DNA of 64,000 nucleotides, taken from contig RMBW01000074.1 of NCBI GenBank assembly GCA_004009845.1, positions 92,697-156,696 on the forward strand. Reading direction: 5' to 3'. The position numbers and the translations under genes are program-made. The notes under the pieces were generated by a model, which did no database searches, was not told the origin of the DNA, and saw nothing but the letters and a program-made list of their open reading frames with translations. Below are positions 11,631-23,162 of this stretch, in pieces. This stretch comes from Davidsoniella eucalypti. Its lineage: Eukaryota > Ascomycota > Sordariomycetes > Microascales > Ceratocystidaceae. The first letter of the stretch is position 1. The number at the start of each line of letters is the position of its first letter.

Positions 11631-14125
11631 ATGTGCGGCGTCGAAGAAGACAACACTCCCGTCCCTACCTCCACGGTTGGACCTGATGGCCAGCGTAAGT
11701 CATAGTTTTTTTTTCTCATTCCCCTTCACACATCCCGTAGAGGACAATTCTTTTTCTTCTCTAGCTTCTCTAGAAGGATAGGAACATGCCGTCCGCGATG
11801 GGTCTTTCTTCTCTCTACCAGAGCGTGACTGTGCTGCGTTGCGTTGCGTTAAGATCTGGTTTAGCCTCGCCTAGTATGCGGTTCTCCTGCACTCCGGTCC
11901 TATTCCGGCTAGCACAAGAGCAAAAAAAATGAATAATTTTCTGTTGCTGCGACTTGGCTTTGCGACTCTTCCTTGCCACTGCTTCCCCATAAAAAAACAT
12001 CTTTCGTTTGTATTGCGAGGGACTAGTGGCTGTCCCCCGATCTTGACCTTTGCTATAGTCTTGTCTGCTACATAAAAGTCTCTTTTTCCCAGTCGACTTT
12101 GACTCTTCTTTCTTCCTGTCCTTTCTCCTTCCCGCTTGATCTTGATCAATAAATCCTTGTCTTCTACTATTCATTGAGCTTCCTGTTTTGCTGCCCATAG
12201 TCGTCATCATCAGATTCATATCTTTCTGTTTATACCTCTACACCTACACACACTATACATATAGCGTCCGACGACAAAAATACTCACATAATGTCTGCCC
12301 CTACTGAAGGCCACCCCGGCTACACGGCCGTCCAGACCCGCGAGAACCCTCACCCCAAGCCTGCTCGCAACCCATACGAGGCTATTCCTGACTACCTGGT
12401 AAGTTATTTCTTCACTCTTCATAGTAATGGCTTCTTGACTAACTTTTTTTGTTCCACAGAGCAACGTCCACCGCTACAAGATTGTATGTCTTACACCCAC
12501 CAATCCGTTCCTACGCTCAAAATTTATACTCGAAGTCTACTGCCGACAGCTGTCACTTCTCTAACACAGAAGGATACACTGCATATCCGGAACCCTTCAT
12601 CGAATTCGGCAACCAATTGGCGAACCAACCAAAGACCACGACATTGACCAGTCTTTTGCATTTTTAGATCGAGTCGACTCTGCGTGAGGGCGAGCAGTTT
12701 GCCAACGCCTACTTCGACACTGGTAAGCATACGCCAATCAGATGCTAGTGAAATACGCGTTACTAACAACTTTTTTTTTAATATTTTTATAGCCAAGAAG
12801 ATTGAGATTGGTACATATTATCCCACCACACCATACGCCATAAGTATGAATACGGAACAAGAAACTAACAAATTCTACAGCCAAGGCCCTTGATGATGTA
12901 GGTGTCGACTACATTGAGCTGACCAGCCCTGCTGCGTCTCCTCAGTCCCGCGATGACTGCATGGCCATCTGCAAGCTCGGCCTTAAGGCCAAGATCCTGA
13001 CTCACATTCGCGTAAGTGCCCCTCACATATGCCATATTGAGAGTGCCAAATTTTAACATTCAGCAGTGCAACATGGACGATGCGAGAATTGCCGTCGAGA
13101 CTGGTGTCGACGGTGTCGATGTCGTTATCGGTACTTCTTCTTACCTGATGGAGCACTCCCACGGTAAGGACATGACCTACATCAAGAACACCGCCATTGA
13201 GGTTATCAACTTCGTTAAGAGCAAGGGCATTGAGATCCGCTTCTCGTCAGAGGACTCTTTCCGCAGCAACCTGGTCGATCTACTGGCCATATACTCCACC
13301 GTTGATCAGATCGGTGTGAACCGTGTCGGTATCGCTGATACCGTTGGTTGCGCCGGTCCCCGTGAGGTTTACGACCTAGTCCGTACTCTGCGTGGTGTCG
13401 TTTCTTGCGACATTGAGACTCACTTTCACAACGACACCGGCTGCGCTGTTGCCAACGCCTACACTGCTCTGCAGGGTGGTGCCACTCACGTCGATACCTC
13501 TGTTCTGGGTATTGGTGAGCGCAACGGTATCACCCCCCTGGGTTCGTTCTTCGCCCGCATGGTCGTTGCCGCCCCCGAGTACACTAAGAGCAAGTACAAC
13601 CTGAAGAAGCTGAAAGAGGTCGAGGAGCTGGTCGCCGATGCCGTCTCCGTCAACATACCCTTCAACAACCCCATCACTGGTTTCTGCGCTTTCACCCACA
13701 AGGCTGGTATCCACGCCAAGGCTATCCTCAACAACCCCAGCACCTACGAGATTCTGAACCCCGCCGATTTTGGTCTGACCCGCTACATCCACGTTGCCTC
13801 TCGTCTGACCGGCTGGAACTCCATCAAGGACCGTGCTGCCCAGCTGGACATTGAGATGACCGATGCCCACTACAAGGAGTGCACTGCCATGATCAAGAAG
13901 ATGGCCGATATCCGCTCCATTGGTCTGGATGATGTCGACTCCATTATCCACGCTTACTACAAGGGTCTGAATGAGGGCAAGACCATGTCTTCCCTGGACC
14001 ACGTTCTGGACAACATGACTGAGGATGAGCGCCAGACCGTCGTCCACGGCCCCGGCAAGCGCTCCGCTGATACTGCTGATGCTCCTTCAGCCAAGAAGGC
14101 CCGTGTCGAAGAGACCTCTGCTTAA
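11631..14125 (+). CDS. LYS20: Homocitrate synthase, 7 exons
   Basis: Exons: 11631-11694, 12265-12398, 12460-12483, 12668-12722, 12793-12810, 12881-13011 and 13067-14125, giving 494 residues. The enzyme condenses acetyl-CoA with 2-oxoglutarate to homocitrate, the first step of the fungal alpha-aminoadipate lysine pathway. Supporting motifs: the TIM-barrel entry IESTLREGEQFANAYF (about 75-90), ELTSPAAS, the metal-binding HFHND with His about 261 and 263, GIGERNGITPLG, and FTHKAGIHAKA. The basic tail with KR and KKAR agrees with nuclear localisation reported for yeast Lys20/21. The start MCGVEED matches the MC start of related fungal enzymes. A second in-frame ATG at 12291, after the 570-bp first intron, would give 464 residues. 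Exons 3 and 5 are only 24 and 18 nt. Exon 7 has a CAGCAG tandem acceptor. Codon use suggests high expression. Confidence 0.96.
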
Positions 14126-14737
14126 ATAGCATTGCCTCATCTCTTCCTCGCTCCTCATGCAATAATACGTGTATCACGATTTTGACTTTTTTTTTCTTCC
14201 TCGTTTTATCATAAAAGCCACCTCTTTGCGATTTACCAATTGTTCATTCCTACGACAACTCCTCTTGGAATTTCAACTTTAGTAGAGGAGTTTTCTTTGC
14301 CTTGTTTCAAACCTAACTTCGTTGTTTTCACTACACTATTTTTTTGATTGGCAAATTCTGCGGTCAGCTTTTTTTTTATCTTCTGTTCTTTTGTCAATTT
14401 TTTTTTCTTTTTTTGATTTACTCTATGGATATTATTGCTCTTTTCCTTAATCATGTTTTCTTATATGTTTTGTTATGGCATTTAGGGAGTTTTGGAGTAG
14501 CAAAAAAAGAGAAACCTATGTTTGAGTTACAATATACACAATATATATTATACTTTGAGTGATATTGAGTTGAATTTCCTTTACTATGCCAAAGTTTGCA
14601 TGTGCACTAGTTAGGTATATTATGATCATGCAAAGATTGAATATAACCAGATGATTGTATATTATTATGTATCAACAAAAAGCAAAACAAAAAAAAGCAC
14701 AAGCTAAACATATAAAGACCTATATGAAGAAACTTAT
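14126..14737. other. Tail-to-tail intergenic region
   Basis: T-rich then A-rich DNA between convergent homocitrate synthase and the GET2-like gene; short ORFs are homopolymer translations. No gene seen. Confidence 0.55.
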
Positions 14738-15829
14738 TCATGCCCTTGACCACGAGCATACGCCTAGAACAAAGACACTCAACATGATGTCGTTCCGTAC
14801 CGTCATGAAGAACTGGCCATATCGCATCAACAGTCTGATATAACCGCCAATATGCGGCGGCAAAAAGCCGAGAACAGTACCGAGGATTCCGGGGATACTA
14901 GCAGCCGGCGAATTCTTTTCCAAAAAGTAACGAGCGGAAAGCAACACAGCCTCGCCAGTTGCAAACATCCATAAGAGATCAGTAGGCGAACGTAAGGGAG
15001 TAGCAGTAGCGAAAGAATCGTCAGTTGTAGAAGGAGAGGAGAGGGCGGAGAAGTCAAGGTTTGGATCGAGTCGTTGCGAGAGAGCGCCTGTGAAGGGGGT
15101 CTTGAGGGCGATGAAGAGGCCGAGGAAGAGAGCAAATAGGACGTGTAGGATACGGAAGAGCGAGGCGCTACGTGAGACAGGTGTCGATTCGGGAGGAGGA
15201 GCCATCCCAGGCATGCCTCCTACACCACCACCGAGCATTTGCTGCAGCATAGCGAACGGATCAGCAGCCGCATCGCCATCCATGCCTGGGAACCCAGGCA
15301 TACCACCAGCACCAGCACCAGCGCCACCAGTGGCAGCAGGATCCAAACCAAGCATTAGACTGCGTAGTTGGGCTTCAGACATGTTATTAGCGCCGGTTGG
15401 GTCAGGCCCCGCAGCGAAACCCGCAGGCGAAGGAGAAAAAGCCGGAATCGGCGGCCGACCCGTCCGAGAAGGTTCGTAGTGATGGATGGAAATATCGACT
15501 TCGTCGGGATCTTCACTGTTCGTTAAAGGACGCGTAGCCGGAGCTGGACCGGAAACTGCTACAGAATCTGTGCCTGACGAGACTGCCGAAGTGACATTTT
15601 CGTCCTCGGCCGCTATTATAAATGGAAGAGAGGTTAGCTTGTGCTGTTGGTGATGGAAGAATAAATGGTTGGAGGTGGGTTTGGGAAACCTACGTCGTCC
15701 GCTGAGTCCAGTGATCTTGTTGAGCCGCGATGATCCGCCGGCACGGATCTTGGCTGCACGACGTTCTTTGCGGAGGCGAGCTTGTTCGAGTGCCCGAGCA
15801 GCAGCGGCGTCAGCGTCTGATGCGTCCAT
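14738..15829 (-). CDS. GET2: GET2-like tail-anchored protein receptor subunit
   Basis: Two exons in transcript order: 15829-15694 and 15612-14738. The 81-bp intron has GTAGGT, a CTAAC branch site and an AATAG acceptor. Its length is a multiple of three, so an unspliced frame also stays open. The product has 336 residues. The N-terminus has the Get2/CAML signature: a basic cluster RLRKERRAAKIRAGGSSRL followed by NKITGLSG. A Pro/Gly-rich middle (GAGAGAGGMPGFPGM) follows, then about three C-terminal membrane segments (LHVLFALFLGLFIALK; a segment near LLWMFATGEAVLLSA; the end segment). With Get1, Get2 forms the ER receptor that accepts tail-anchored proteins from Get3. The frame extends 64 codons upstream without family resemblance, so I start at the Met before DASDADAAAARAL. 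Confidence 0.85.
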   Translation of the reverse strand: MDASDADAAAARALEQARLRKERRAAKIRAGGSSRLNKITGLSGRRRFPKPTSNHLFFHHQQHKLTSLPFIIAAEDENVTSAVSSGTDSVAVSGPAPATRPLTNSEDPDEVDISIHHYEPSRTGRPPIPAFSPSPAGFAAGPDPTGANNMSEAQLRSLMLGLDPAATGGAGAGAGGMPGFPGMDGDAAADPFAMLQQMLGGGVGGMPGMAPPPESTPVSRSASLFRILHVLFALFLGLFIALKTPFTGALSQRLDPNLDFSALSSPSTTDDSFATATPLRSPTDLLWMFATGEAVLLSARYFLEKNSPAASIPGILGTVLGFLPPHIGGYIRLLMRYGQFFMTVRNDIMLSVFVLGVCSWSRA

Positions 15830-16650
15830 TTGCTCTAGTATTGCTCTTTTGTTGGAAGTAATAAAGAAGGAGCGAGCTAGTGAAGTAGAGACAATGTCGT
15901 GATTTGGGTCGTTGATGGAGTTGAAGCGTGGCGAGCTAGAATGTTGGGAAGAAATAGAGAAGACAGAAATAGAAAATCGATGAAAATATTGGCAGAACGT
16001 GGGGTCGTCCAGAAATCGCAATTGCTGTTTCTAGCTAAGAATTTCTAATATTGATAGTAATAAAGATAAACAAAGTTTACAAGAAACGTCCGAGGCCACT
16101 TGAAGATAATAAATATAGATTCACTAGTAAACAGGCTATCTGTTCGCGTTCGTCTATATCAAATCGTGGTCACAACTTCGAATAGCCAAATAATTCCTGC
16201 CACATGGCGGGTTGTGTCATATGCGCCAAACAGCTCTGCATCGCTAATCTTATCGGGGGAAAACTGGGTTAGGGTTAGCACATATCAGCATCTTAACGCT
16301 GTTATACAATTGAACATATCACTCATACATCATGTAAACTTTACAGCAATGAACTAGACACACAAACGTAGACAAATGACCAATCCATTATGCTAATAAA
16401 ACAAACAACTGTGAATCCATATGCTAGCGATCCGCAAAAGTCGGGCTTAGTCGTCCTCGCCCTATAACCTTATATCTAACATTTCCTGTTTTTGTATTGC
16501 AAGTGTCCAACCTATTAAAGCCCGTATGGTTAACGAAGTCACTACGTGCACTATAGCCCTGGATTTGCAATGCTCAGTATTACAAGAAAGAAAAACACAT
16601 AATCTTCTCTATAGCTAAAACACGCCTTTTATATAAAGACATACTTAAGC
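15830..16650. other. Intergenic region between GET2-like and SEC31
   Basis: About 820 bp upstream of the GET2-like gene and downstream of SEC31. It contains a telomere-like GGGTTAGGGTTAG at 16266-16278. No gene is supported. Confidence 0.5.
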
Positions 16651-19600
16651 TTAAGGAGTGGCTTTGCTCATGCTGAGGAGACGCTTCACGCCAATCTGTA
16701 GAGTTCCATGTTAGTACATGGCATTTGAGAGTTATACACCGAATTAGAAGAATACTTACAACCCACTTGCCACACTCATCTGGCTTGTTGTTTTGGATGT
16801 CACCGAGAATACCTTGCGCAGTACCGTAGTCCTTGGCATCCAGACCTTCAGCTAGAGCAACTAGCTGCTCAATTGTATCGGGCTTGACAAGCTCACCCTT
16901 GTTAAGTGCGTCAAACAGAATGTTAATCCGCTTTTGTGTGTCCTTAACCTGAGCTGAGTATGTAGCAGGCGCCGAAGCAGCCACCCGTTTCATATCACGG
17001 GTGAAGATTTCTACTAAATGTAGAGCGTTGGAAGGGATATTGGGATACTTGTTGTCGTTTGGAGACGCTGACACGGGCACCATCGTCGGGGGAGGAGGCG
17101 TTGCCATACCCATCGGTGGGGGAGCTACCTGAGACGGGGTGCTGGCCTGGGGAGGACCTCCCATAGGGGGTCCAGCACGTGGTGGAGGTGCGACCGGTGT
17201 ACGAGACGCCTGAGGAGGACCGCCCATAGGGGGACCGCCCATAGGAGGGCCAGCCATTGGCGGGGGAGCCGACTGGTAGCCGGCGGGTGGAGCCTGGAAG
17301 CTAGCAGGACCATAGGGGCTAGGAGCACCCATAGTTGGAGGAGGGCCGTATGGGTTGGCAGGTGGGGGACGGATACCAGCTTGAGGAGGAGGGGCCATCA
17401 TTCCTGCTAGTTGAGGCTGGTTGGTGTGAGCTGCAGGGGCAGGGGCATAGCGGTTGGTAGGGGGAGCAGCTGCGGGAGGAGGAGCATTGTATGGTGAGTT
17501 CACACGAGGAACCTGCATCTGAGGAGCAGCAGCAGCCGCAGGGGGAGGCGCATAGGTGCTAGCAGCAGTCGAAGACGGGCGGGGAGGACCCTGCTGGAAT
17601 CCGTTCTGGGGAGTACTAGCAAGAGGCGACGTCACCCGTCCTGCGCCGGCAGGACCCTTTGGAGGCGGAGGTGGCGTGGACGAAGATCCAGGGCTAACAC
17701 CATATGGGCTGACAGGCGGAGGAGCAGTCATAGAAGGACCGTTGGGGAAGGGCGAAGTAATGGGGGCTGGCTTGGTGTTGGGCGTCGACTTGCGTACGGG
17801 AGGCTTCGTCACCATAGGCACGTCGTTCCAGACCGTCATGTTCTTAGCCTTGGACGGAGGAGCGATGCTGGCGGCGGGAGGCGTGTTGCGTGGAGGGGCC
17901 GAGAAGTTCTGAGGCGGCGCTCCATAAATAGGGGCTGCAGCAGTAGGAGTGTAGCCTCCATACTGAGGAACAGACGGGTTAGCACCATAAGCGCCGGCCG
18001 GAGGCGCATAGGGGTTGCTAGGGGCAGCAGAAGGCGCCGCGGGGGCGTAAGAGTTCAAGGGGACCGCAGCCGGAGGACCCGTGGCCACAGGCGAGCCGCC
18101 GATGATGTTGGGGCCAGCTGGGGCATAAAGGTTGGCACTGCGTGAAACCGGGCGGTTAGATGACAGTGAGGGTGCCTGGACATGCGATGACACGGGCTGG
18201 TACGCAACAGGAGCGGCAGGCTGGCGCACGGGCAATCCTCTTCTGCTGGTAGTAGTAGTGTTGACGGCAGCAGGCTTGGTCGAGGAAGTCGCAAGCTTGA
18301 CCCGCTCGCGGGCAATGTTGGCGGCAGGGTAGACGGTAGGCAGCAGGTCCAGGTACTTCTGGGCAATGCTCAGCTTGCCTTGCTCGGCAATAAGGTCGGC
18401 GTACTCGGTGTACCTGTCGTATAGCGAGGCCAGCTTCCAGTCCTCAGTGTCGGCCTTGCCGTTGTCCTGGAACTTGGTCACGGCACGGAACACGGTAACC
18501 TTCTCGATGAAGGCCTGGAGCACGCGGGCATGGATGGAAAAGCTGGTGTCTTCACTGGGCGCCTTCAGTTCGGCTTCTTGAGCCTCCTCCATCTCGGAGA
18601 TCCAGATCTGGACTACCTTCTCCAGCTTCGAGGCCACGAGGTAGCAGAAAGAGGCATCCTTGCGCTCGCCCGACTCTAGAATGCGGTCACCAAGAGCCTC
18701 ACAGAGATCTGAGAAATCTGTAGGCGCAGAGTATGTACAGAGAGCAGCCATGGTTTGCTTCCAGTCATCCAGATCGGCGTTGTACACAACATCCCACAAG
18801 TTCTTGGCGATGACAGAGCTAAGGAGACGGATATAGCTAGGCTTGCCATCCTGCTCAGCGAGATACTTGGCTTGAACCTTTTCAACCAGCGCAGTGTTGC
18901 CGCAGTTGGCGATCACGAAGGCATCAGCCCAGCGCTTCTCGCCAACGCATAGGTCGACAGCCTTCTCGAACTTTCCCAGAGTCAGGGCGGAAGTAATATC
19001 TTGCTCGATCTCAGTCTCGTTTTCGTTGTACAGGAAGAATGGCTTATCAGTCTTGGTGCTCTTGCTAGCCGAGAGATTAGCAAGGAAGTCATCCTCGTCA
19101 AGCTCACCATCGTCATCAGCACCACCGAAGAAGTCGTCGTCATCCTCGTCCTTCTTTTTCTCGTCGCTGGACTCGGCCTCCTTCTCGTCTGCCTTCTTTG
19201 CTTCAACACCGTTGACAACATCTTCGTTGGTGAAGCCTAGGAGTTTGATAATGCGGTCCCGCACATTGTCGCTAGATAGAGTCTTAATCACGACCCAGTC
19301 AGCCTTCTCCTCTTCAGATGCAGAAGCCTCTTCTTTGCTAGTGCAAATCTCGGCCAGATTGCCGGCAGCTAGAGACTCTTCAAATTTGTCGGTAGCAGCT
19401 GCGATTTCGGTGTCGGCTGAGAATTGAGTGATGATGACCTTGGAAGAACGAGCACCCTCGGCAGACGGCTTGAAGACTAACAGCTTACCACCGAAACCAA
19501 AAGAGGCACCGATAGGTCGTTCCATCCATTTGGGGGCCTTTGGTAGAGTGAAGAATGTCTCCTTGGGCTGCGTCTGTGCACTGGCAAAGAAGTCCTCGCC

Positions 19601-20729
19601 ATCGAGACCACTTGCGACAGCAGCCTCTGGCGCGGGAGCATTGGTATTTTGGAGAGTCTGGAACACGATCTTGCCGTCGAAGCTGGCGGTCGCCGTCAAG
19701 TTGGGGTTGTGAGGGTTGAATTTGGCTGAGAAGTTCCAGTTAGTGCCCTCTTCAAAGACACCATAAAGCTGGCCGGTCTGGGGGTTCCACAACAACGTTC
19801 TGCTGTCCTTGCCACTGGAAAGCAATAGCTCAGGATCCTGGGGACACCACGATAGAGACAAAACTCCTTGTTCATGGCCCTGCATAGTGCGCTCGGGAGC
19901 ATTAGAGTTGCGAAGATCCCACATGTAGATGACGGGGGTGCTGTCATCGTACGAGGCAGTGATAAGCTTGGTTGAGTAGTTGGGATCCCACTCAATAGCG
20001 CTGATAGCTTTGCGGTTGTTGTTTAGTGTTACAGACTGTTTCTTAGTCTTGAGATCCCAGACAGTAACCAAACCGCCTGCACTACCAGTGGCCAGAATAT
20101 GTGACACCTTGCGGTTCCATGCGACGCACTCTAGGTCGTCGGGCCGGGCAGTAGCGGCGCCGAGACGGAAGGGTGATGAGATATCGTTAATATCGTAGAC
20201 AAAGAGCTCGCCTTTGGCACCGGCGGTCGCTAGGTAGTGTGACTTTATTGGATTGAACTGTAGAGACTTGATGGGGCCGCTGTGCTTGGTCGAGCGCGCA
20301 ATGAGCGAGTCCTCGGCAGATGCACCAGCAATGAGCTTTGAAGCATCGTAGACATCTAGAACACCGCTCTCTAGGGCTGCGGCAATGATTCCATTGGGGT
20401 ACTTTTCGTCGGGCTGGCCCCAAGCAACATCGAAGAATCTAGCGAGGGAGGGATATACTGATGAGAAAGGTGCTATTTTTTGGCAAGCGGACATGTATGT
20501 ATGCCGGCATGTAGGCTTACCTGGAATCGGAAGTAATGCTGGCCAAGGGCTGCAGCTCGACATTGGACTCGAAGTTGTCCAGGTCCAGGTCCCAAATCTC
20601 GAGCTTGGTGTCGTCGGAGAAGTCGGCATCAACAGCAGCGGCGCGGGTACCGGTGACCACGAGCGGCTTGGCTGCGCCGGGCGACCAAGCAAAGGCCGCG
20701 GTACGCTGAATCTCGCGGAGGCGGACCAT
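16651..20729 (-). CDS. SEC31: COPII coat outer-layer protein Sec31
   Basis: Three exons in transcript order: 20729-20521, 20438-16760 and 16695-16651, giving 1310 residues, close to the roughly 1270 of yeast Sec31. The N-terminus MVRLREIQRTAAFAWSPG begins a WD40 propeller (to about residue 345, with repeats such as TVWDLKTKK, YMWDLRNS and LLWNPQTG). An acidic patch near 520-560 (EDDDDDFFGGADDDGELDED), a helical ACE1-type region, a long Pro/Gly-rich segment rich in PPMGGPP and APPP, and a helical C-terminal domain follow. Sec31 with Sec13 builds the outer cage of COPII vesicles leaving the ER; the Pro-rich part binds Sec23. The last exon is tiny (IGVKRLLSMSKATP) and is missed if the long frame is read through a GTAAGT donor. 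It lies beside the GET2-like gene, also an ER function. Confidence 0.96.
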
Positions 20730-21470
20730 TGTGGCAGTGAGATAAAGATTGGCGGCGAGTTTAACTTAGTTGGTATAGCCGCCGTGAATCGATATAAGTG
20801 TGATTGTTGTGGATGTAGGTGGTAAACTCTTATGTGTCAGTTCATGTATGGGGGCGATGATGCAGCCAGCTTGCTTATAGCTTTCCGGATCGGCTTTGAA
20901 GAACGGCAACAGCCAATTGACGGCGGCAAGTTAGAATTGATGCAGTCCAGACAGCAAAAATGAAACTTACGGCCTCGTGAAACCGGCAAAAGATGCAAGA
21001 AAACGCAACCGAAAACAAGATAGGGCGAGGCTACAAAACAATGCAAGATCGTGATCTAAACAATGTCGTTGATTTCTGTCTTTGGTGGCTTCCTATTCAA
21101 GCGCTCTAAATCTAAAAGTGGGATTTGAAGCCAGATTGCACAGGCAGTCAAGGCAAGTCCCACCCGCCAATTGCAGCAGCTACTCTGGAGGCTAGTGTAG
21201 GCTTGTTTGCTTCTGAAGCTCAGGGACTAGCATGGATGCCCCACCTTGGTTTCCGCCACCTGGCAGATAGCGCTTTGGGTTCTTGACATCTGCCAATCTG
21301 CTAGCACGTGACCACATATCTACCTCAGATGCGTTTGCAGGCAAAGCTGCCAGTGCTACATTTACATGAAGATTTACGACGTCGTTGATTGCACTTACAC
21401 CGTTGATTCGCTATTTATATTCCTTTTTTTGATTATTTCGTCTTCATATCCTACTGTTTTTTTTCCATAG
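20730..21470. promoter_or_regulatory. Divergent promoter region, SEC31 / RRM protein
   Basis: 741 bp between two divergent start codons, so it must hold both promoters. I see no gene and no clear TATA box; a pyrimidine-rich stretch just before 21471 resembles a fungal 5' leader. Confidence 0.5.
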
Positions 21471-21976
21471 ATGGCTGAATCTTCAAGATGGAAGGCAACC
21501 GTCCACGTTGGCGGTCTAGCCCCAGCAGTCAATGCGACGCATATCCACGATGCCTTCATCCCATTTGGTGAAATAGTCGAGGTCAACGTTCCAAAGGATG
21601 ACCGTCCAAACAAGAACTCAGACTCGCAGCCCTCACCAGAGAATCGCGGCTTTGCTTACGTTGAATTCGAGGATGTCGATGATGCCAAGGAGGCTATCGA
21701 TAACATGGACCAATCCGAGCTCTTTGGCAAGGTAATCAAATGTTCTGTTGCCAAAGTCCCCAAGAGCACAACTGAAGGCCTAGGAAGCAAGACTGCTGTC
21801 TGGGAACAGGTACGTTCAGGCCCAATTCCTCTCTTGCTAGTAAAGGTACTAACATCTCATAGGAAGGATGGCTGTCCAAGCATGCTGCTGAAGATGAAGC
21901 AGAAGAACCGCCAGCTGGTGGTGATCCTATGCAAGGCCTTGAGGGTCTTGATGTAGCTGGCCCTAAGCCTCTGTGA
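21471..21976 (+). CDS. Single-RRM protein resembling the CYP33/PPIE RRM
   Basis: Two exons, 21471-21809 and 21863-21976, 150 residues; the 53-bp intron has GTACGT, a CTAAC branch site and a TAG acceptor. One RNA-recognition motif fills residues about 8-95: RNP2 is VHVGGL, RNP1 is RGFAYVEF. Phrases such as DAFIPFGEIVEV and IDNMDQSELFGKVIK match the RRM of the nuclear cyclophilin PPIE/CYP33 more closely than other RRMs I know. No cyclophilin domain follows: the chain ends in a short acidic tail (AAEDEAEEPPAGG) and LDVAGPKPL. In this fungus the RRM therefore seems to stand alone. The probable role is nuclear RNA binding, perhaps spliceosome-associated; this is inferred from the family. Confidence 0.85.
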
Positions 21977-22450
21977 GCTGGGCCTTATACACCGACTTTA
22001 TTTGTTTTGAATATCTTGCTTTTCTCTTCATATACCTAGTCTCTCGCATCACATGGCTTGTCTCCTTAGTCTCATAGCAATGGCGTTGGCGTTGCGGAAC
22101 ATTGGCGTACATTTATTACTCTTTTAATATCAAAACCACATCATTTTTGCTTTTCGAACTTTAGTAAGCCTTATCACTTAAGATGCTCCGTCTACGGTAA
22201 CTAGTATGAATGAATGGGAATATCACGGCTGTAATTTTTTTTGGGTAAAGAATAAGCATTAAATTAATTTCAGCTCATCCAATGATGGCTCGTCCATGGT
22301 ATATGGTTCCAGGATCGTACCTAGGCTTCCAGAAGCATGATAGCCGGTCCTGGCCCGATTCTCATCACCCTCTCTCTATCTTGCCCATAAAAGGGCGAAC
22401 ACAGCAAAAAATTAGACTAAATATGACACCCAGGGTAATCAGGTGAGTAT
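21977..22450. other. Tail-to-tail intergenic region
   Basis: 474 bp between the 3' ends of the RRM gene and the B12D/MLRQ-type gene. AT-rich; nothing recognised. Confidence 0.55.
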
Positions 22451-23162
22451 CTAGTGATGGCTATCGTTGGGCTTGGCATCACCACCGGAGCGAGACAGAC
22501 GAATGGTCTTGTCGGTCAGCAGGTGGCGGGTCAGAGAGTAGCCGGCGGCGCCGACAGCGAAGGCGACGACGATACCTATGTAGTTGTTAGCATGTGAGGC
22601 TACATCTCAAGTGTATCAGAGATGAGGATCTGACATACCGAGAGGGAACAGCTCGGGAGGGATGTTCTTCAGCTTGCGGAGTCTAGCGGAGACACCGTGG
22701 GCTATATTAAAAGCAATTGGTTTAGCAAACTTGGTCGAAAACATATCACGAAAGGGGTGCTATGGCTCTACGGCCAATATCGGGGCAGCAAAGCTGCGGA
22801 GGGAGGGTGGGATCATACCGGCCTGGTCCTCAACCTATGAATTAAACAATTGCGGTTAGCTACTATCTGACAAGGAAGAATCTCTCGAGGTAACACAATG
22901 CAGCAGCTTATAAGCAGATAGCAATTGAAGACTGGGTTGACGAGCCAATTGGCCGTAGATGTGCCGACCTCACGCCAACATCAGACCAGAAGTCTATTCG
23001 CTTTATGAGCAGCAACGGCAACGGCCATCAACCATATCGCCAAGGTAGCAGCAGCAGCATCAAACGAGCAACAAGGAAACTCGAGCATTAAGAACTTACG
23101 GGAGCCGCGCGCATCAGACGGGGAGTCTGGCGCACCATACGGAGGCCAAGAGTAGCGTACAT
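22451..23162 (-). CDS. Small mitochondrial B12D/MLRQ (NDUFA4-type) protein, 4 exons
   Basis: I assemble four exons in transcript order: 23162-23100, 22834-22819 (16 nt), 22701-22639 and 22575-22451, giving 88 residues with every junction GT-AG and the frame closing. The N-terminus MYATLGLRMVRQTPRLMRAA is rich in Arg and lacks acids, like a mitochondrial presequence. The core, PPELFPLG then IVVAFAVGAAGYSLTRHLL, is one membrane helix with the P-E-x-x-P-L lead-in and the DKTIRLS ending of the B12D/MLRQ family, which associates with respiratory complexes I or IV. The gene is divergent from COX12, fitting a respiratory role. It is too fragmented to appear as a long ORF. Gene structure is fairly sure; family is moderate. 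Confidence 0.72.

Noticed and set aside
13376..14047. 223-codon ORF antisense to homocitrate synthase
   Set aside because: It is a by-product of the strong codon bias of the sense gene; the translation is a low-complexity Val/Gly/Asp-rich string with no motif.
18894..19427. 177-codon plus-strand ORF opposite SEC31
   Set aside because: It mirrors the acidic and Ser-rich coding sequence of SEC31 and has no independent coding character.
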